From Liolophura sinensis (Eukaryota > Mollusca > Polyplacophora > Chitonida > Chitonidae): DNA of 64,000 nt. The position numbers were made by a program, and so were the translations under genes. Location: NCBI RefSeq assembly GCF_032854445.1, contig NC_088301.1, positions 36,071,187-36,135,186 on the forward strand, written 5' to 3'. Under the pieces are notes generated by a model. That model searched no databases and was not told the DNA's origin. It saw only the letters and a program-made list of their open reading frames with translations. Shown here one piece after another: positions 63,054-64,000 of the stretch; the first letter of the stretch is position 1; each line of letters opens with the position of its first letter.

Positions 63054-64000
63054 CTGTAGGAGAAAATATGGTACCACATAAATTTTACAGTTCAAATATA
63101 TAGTTAACGTATTTCTGATATTCTTATTGCTGAGTATTGAACAGATTCTATCAAAGCGCTACAGAGATCGGTATTTGATTAGTTATATGTTAGCATGGTA
63201 CATGATTTGAATATCGATTTCATTAACTTGCCTAGAACATTCTTTGCGTCTTTCCAACATCATTTAAAACAGTTGATTGCTTCTCTTTGCAGAATTCCGT
63301 CCTGATTTCTTACTTTACATACTTTCTCAAGTTCTTTGATTTGTGTTAAGCGTCGTTTTTTAATTAACCTTGCGAACGTCCATTTTGATTCACTGCTGGA
63401 ATACAGCATACTTGTTTCGATGCATAGACTGTAAGGCATTTGACATCTTGATGCTCTCATTGCTCAGTTCTGAACGGCTTCTATGAACGGCTTTTATGAC
63501 TGAACGGCAATCAAATTTCCGAATCACTATTCAGACACTCAATCAGAACATTTCATTGATAAATTCGCAAATATCACTCTTATTAATACAAAGAAGACCA
63601 TACAATCAAAAAACAGAAAAGAAACACGAAACATGAGTTTGATTTAAATCTCTTTAAATCTCAAATAAAGTTGTCATGACAAGAAAAGCCATCAACAGTT
63701 TAAATAGTGTCGAAATAAAACATGAAGTATGTAACTTATTATGTGAAATCGTTACATCGTGTGGAACATTATTTATGTGAACAGTGCAAGGCTCCAATGC
63801 ATTATTAATTACCCGGTTTTGCGGCAATAAATTTATAGAAATTATTCTCACCAAAATTCCTCATGTTTTCAAACTGCGATGTATAATTACTCATCTAAAG
63901 GTGGAAAAACCTGACATTTATATAAATGGTCTGATGAGAGGTGTAGGAATATCGGGCGCATAGACTCATCCAGGCAAACAAGTGTCACTTGTGTCGCCAT
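63054..64000 (-). other. SLC16 intron, continues beyond window
   Basis: Begins (on the minus strand, ends) with the acceptor CTACAG at 63054-63059. I searched for the PDGGWGW-coding first exon on the minus strand and did not see it. The short frames here match nothing known. Confidence 0.65.

Overview
The window is eukaryotic nuclear DNA. Genes are split by introns with canonical GT...AG junctions, spacers are AT-rich, and interspersed repeats are abundant. Two tRNA-derived SINE families dominate the repeats. One has a 3' half reading GGTGTTTTACGCCGTACTC on the complementary strand; the other has a tail related to ACGTTAAACCCCAAGCACTC. I know both as typical of molluscs and related lophotrochozoans. 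The encoded proteins are bilaterian orthologues, so a marine mollusc (bivalve or gastropod) is the best inference; the species cannot be named from this sequence.

Layout. About 2.1-8 kb (+): a five-exon TBP-like factor gene (TBPL1/TLF/TRF2). 8.4-8.8 kb: a MITE. 11.8-12.0 kb (-): the intronless splicing factor gene SF3B5. 12-17.4 kb: no recognisable gene apart from a full-length SINE. 17.5-25.7 kb (+): a ten-exon RCC1 gene, with a 62-bp tandem duplication downstream in its probable 3' UTR. 27.9-30.7 kb: a decayed CENP-B/pogo-type DDE transposase between two direct copies of a short repeat. 31-35.9 kb: microsatellites and unassigned DNA. 36.0-37.0 kb (+): a PAQR-family membrane progestin receptor with a single coding exon. 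37.9-38.5 kb: a second, inverted copy of the 8.4-kb MITE. 40 kb: a SINE nested in another SINE with a perfect 16-bp target-site duplication. 41.7-42.3 kb: a short tandem array. 43.7-45.9 kb (-): a dead non-LTR retrotransposon. 46-58 kb: gene-poor DNA with SINEs, a long array of diverged repeats and hairpins. 58.2-63.1 kb (-): the 3' four coding exons of an SLC16 (MCT-type) transporter whose first coding exon lies beyond the right edge.

The five genes do not form a pathway: a basal transcription factor, a U2 snRNP component, the Ran guanine-nucleotide exchange factor, a steroid-receptor-like membrane protein and a solute carrier. From memory, human TBPL1 and SF3B5 both lie on 6q, and RCC1 and PAQR7 both on 1p35-p36, so part of the gene order may reflect old synteny.

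I found no convincing wholly new system. The most notable items are the TTAA-flanked MITE family (two full-length copies), a palindromic TA-flanked MITE in a transporter intron, SINE insertions with intact target duplications, a 25-bp-stem hairpin near 53.9 kb, and a palindrome directly upstream of TBPL1.
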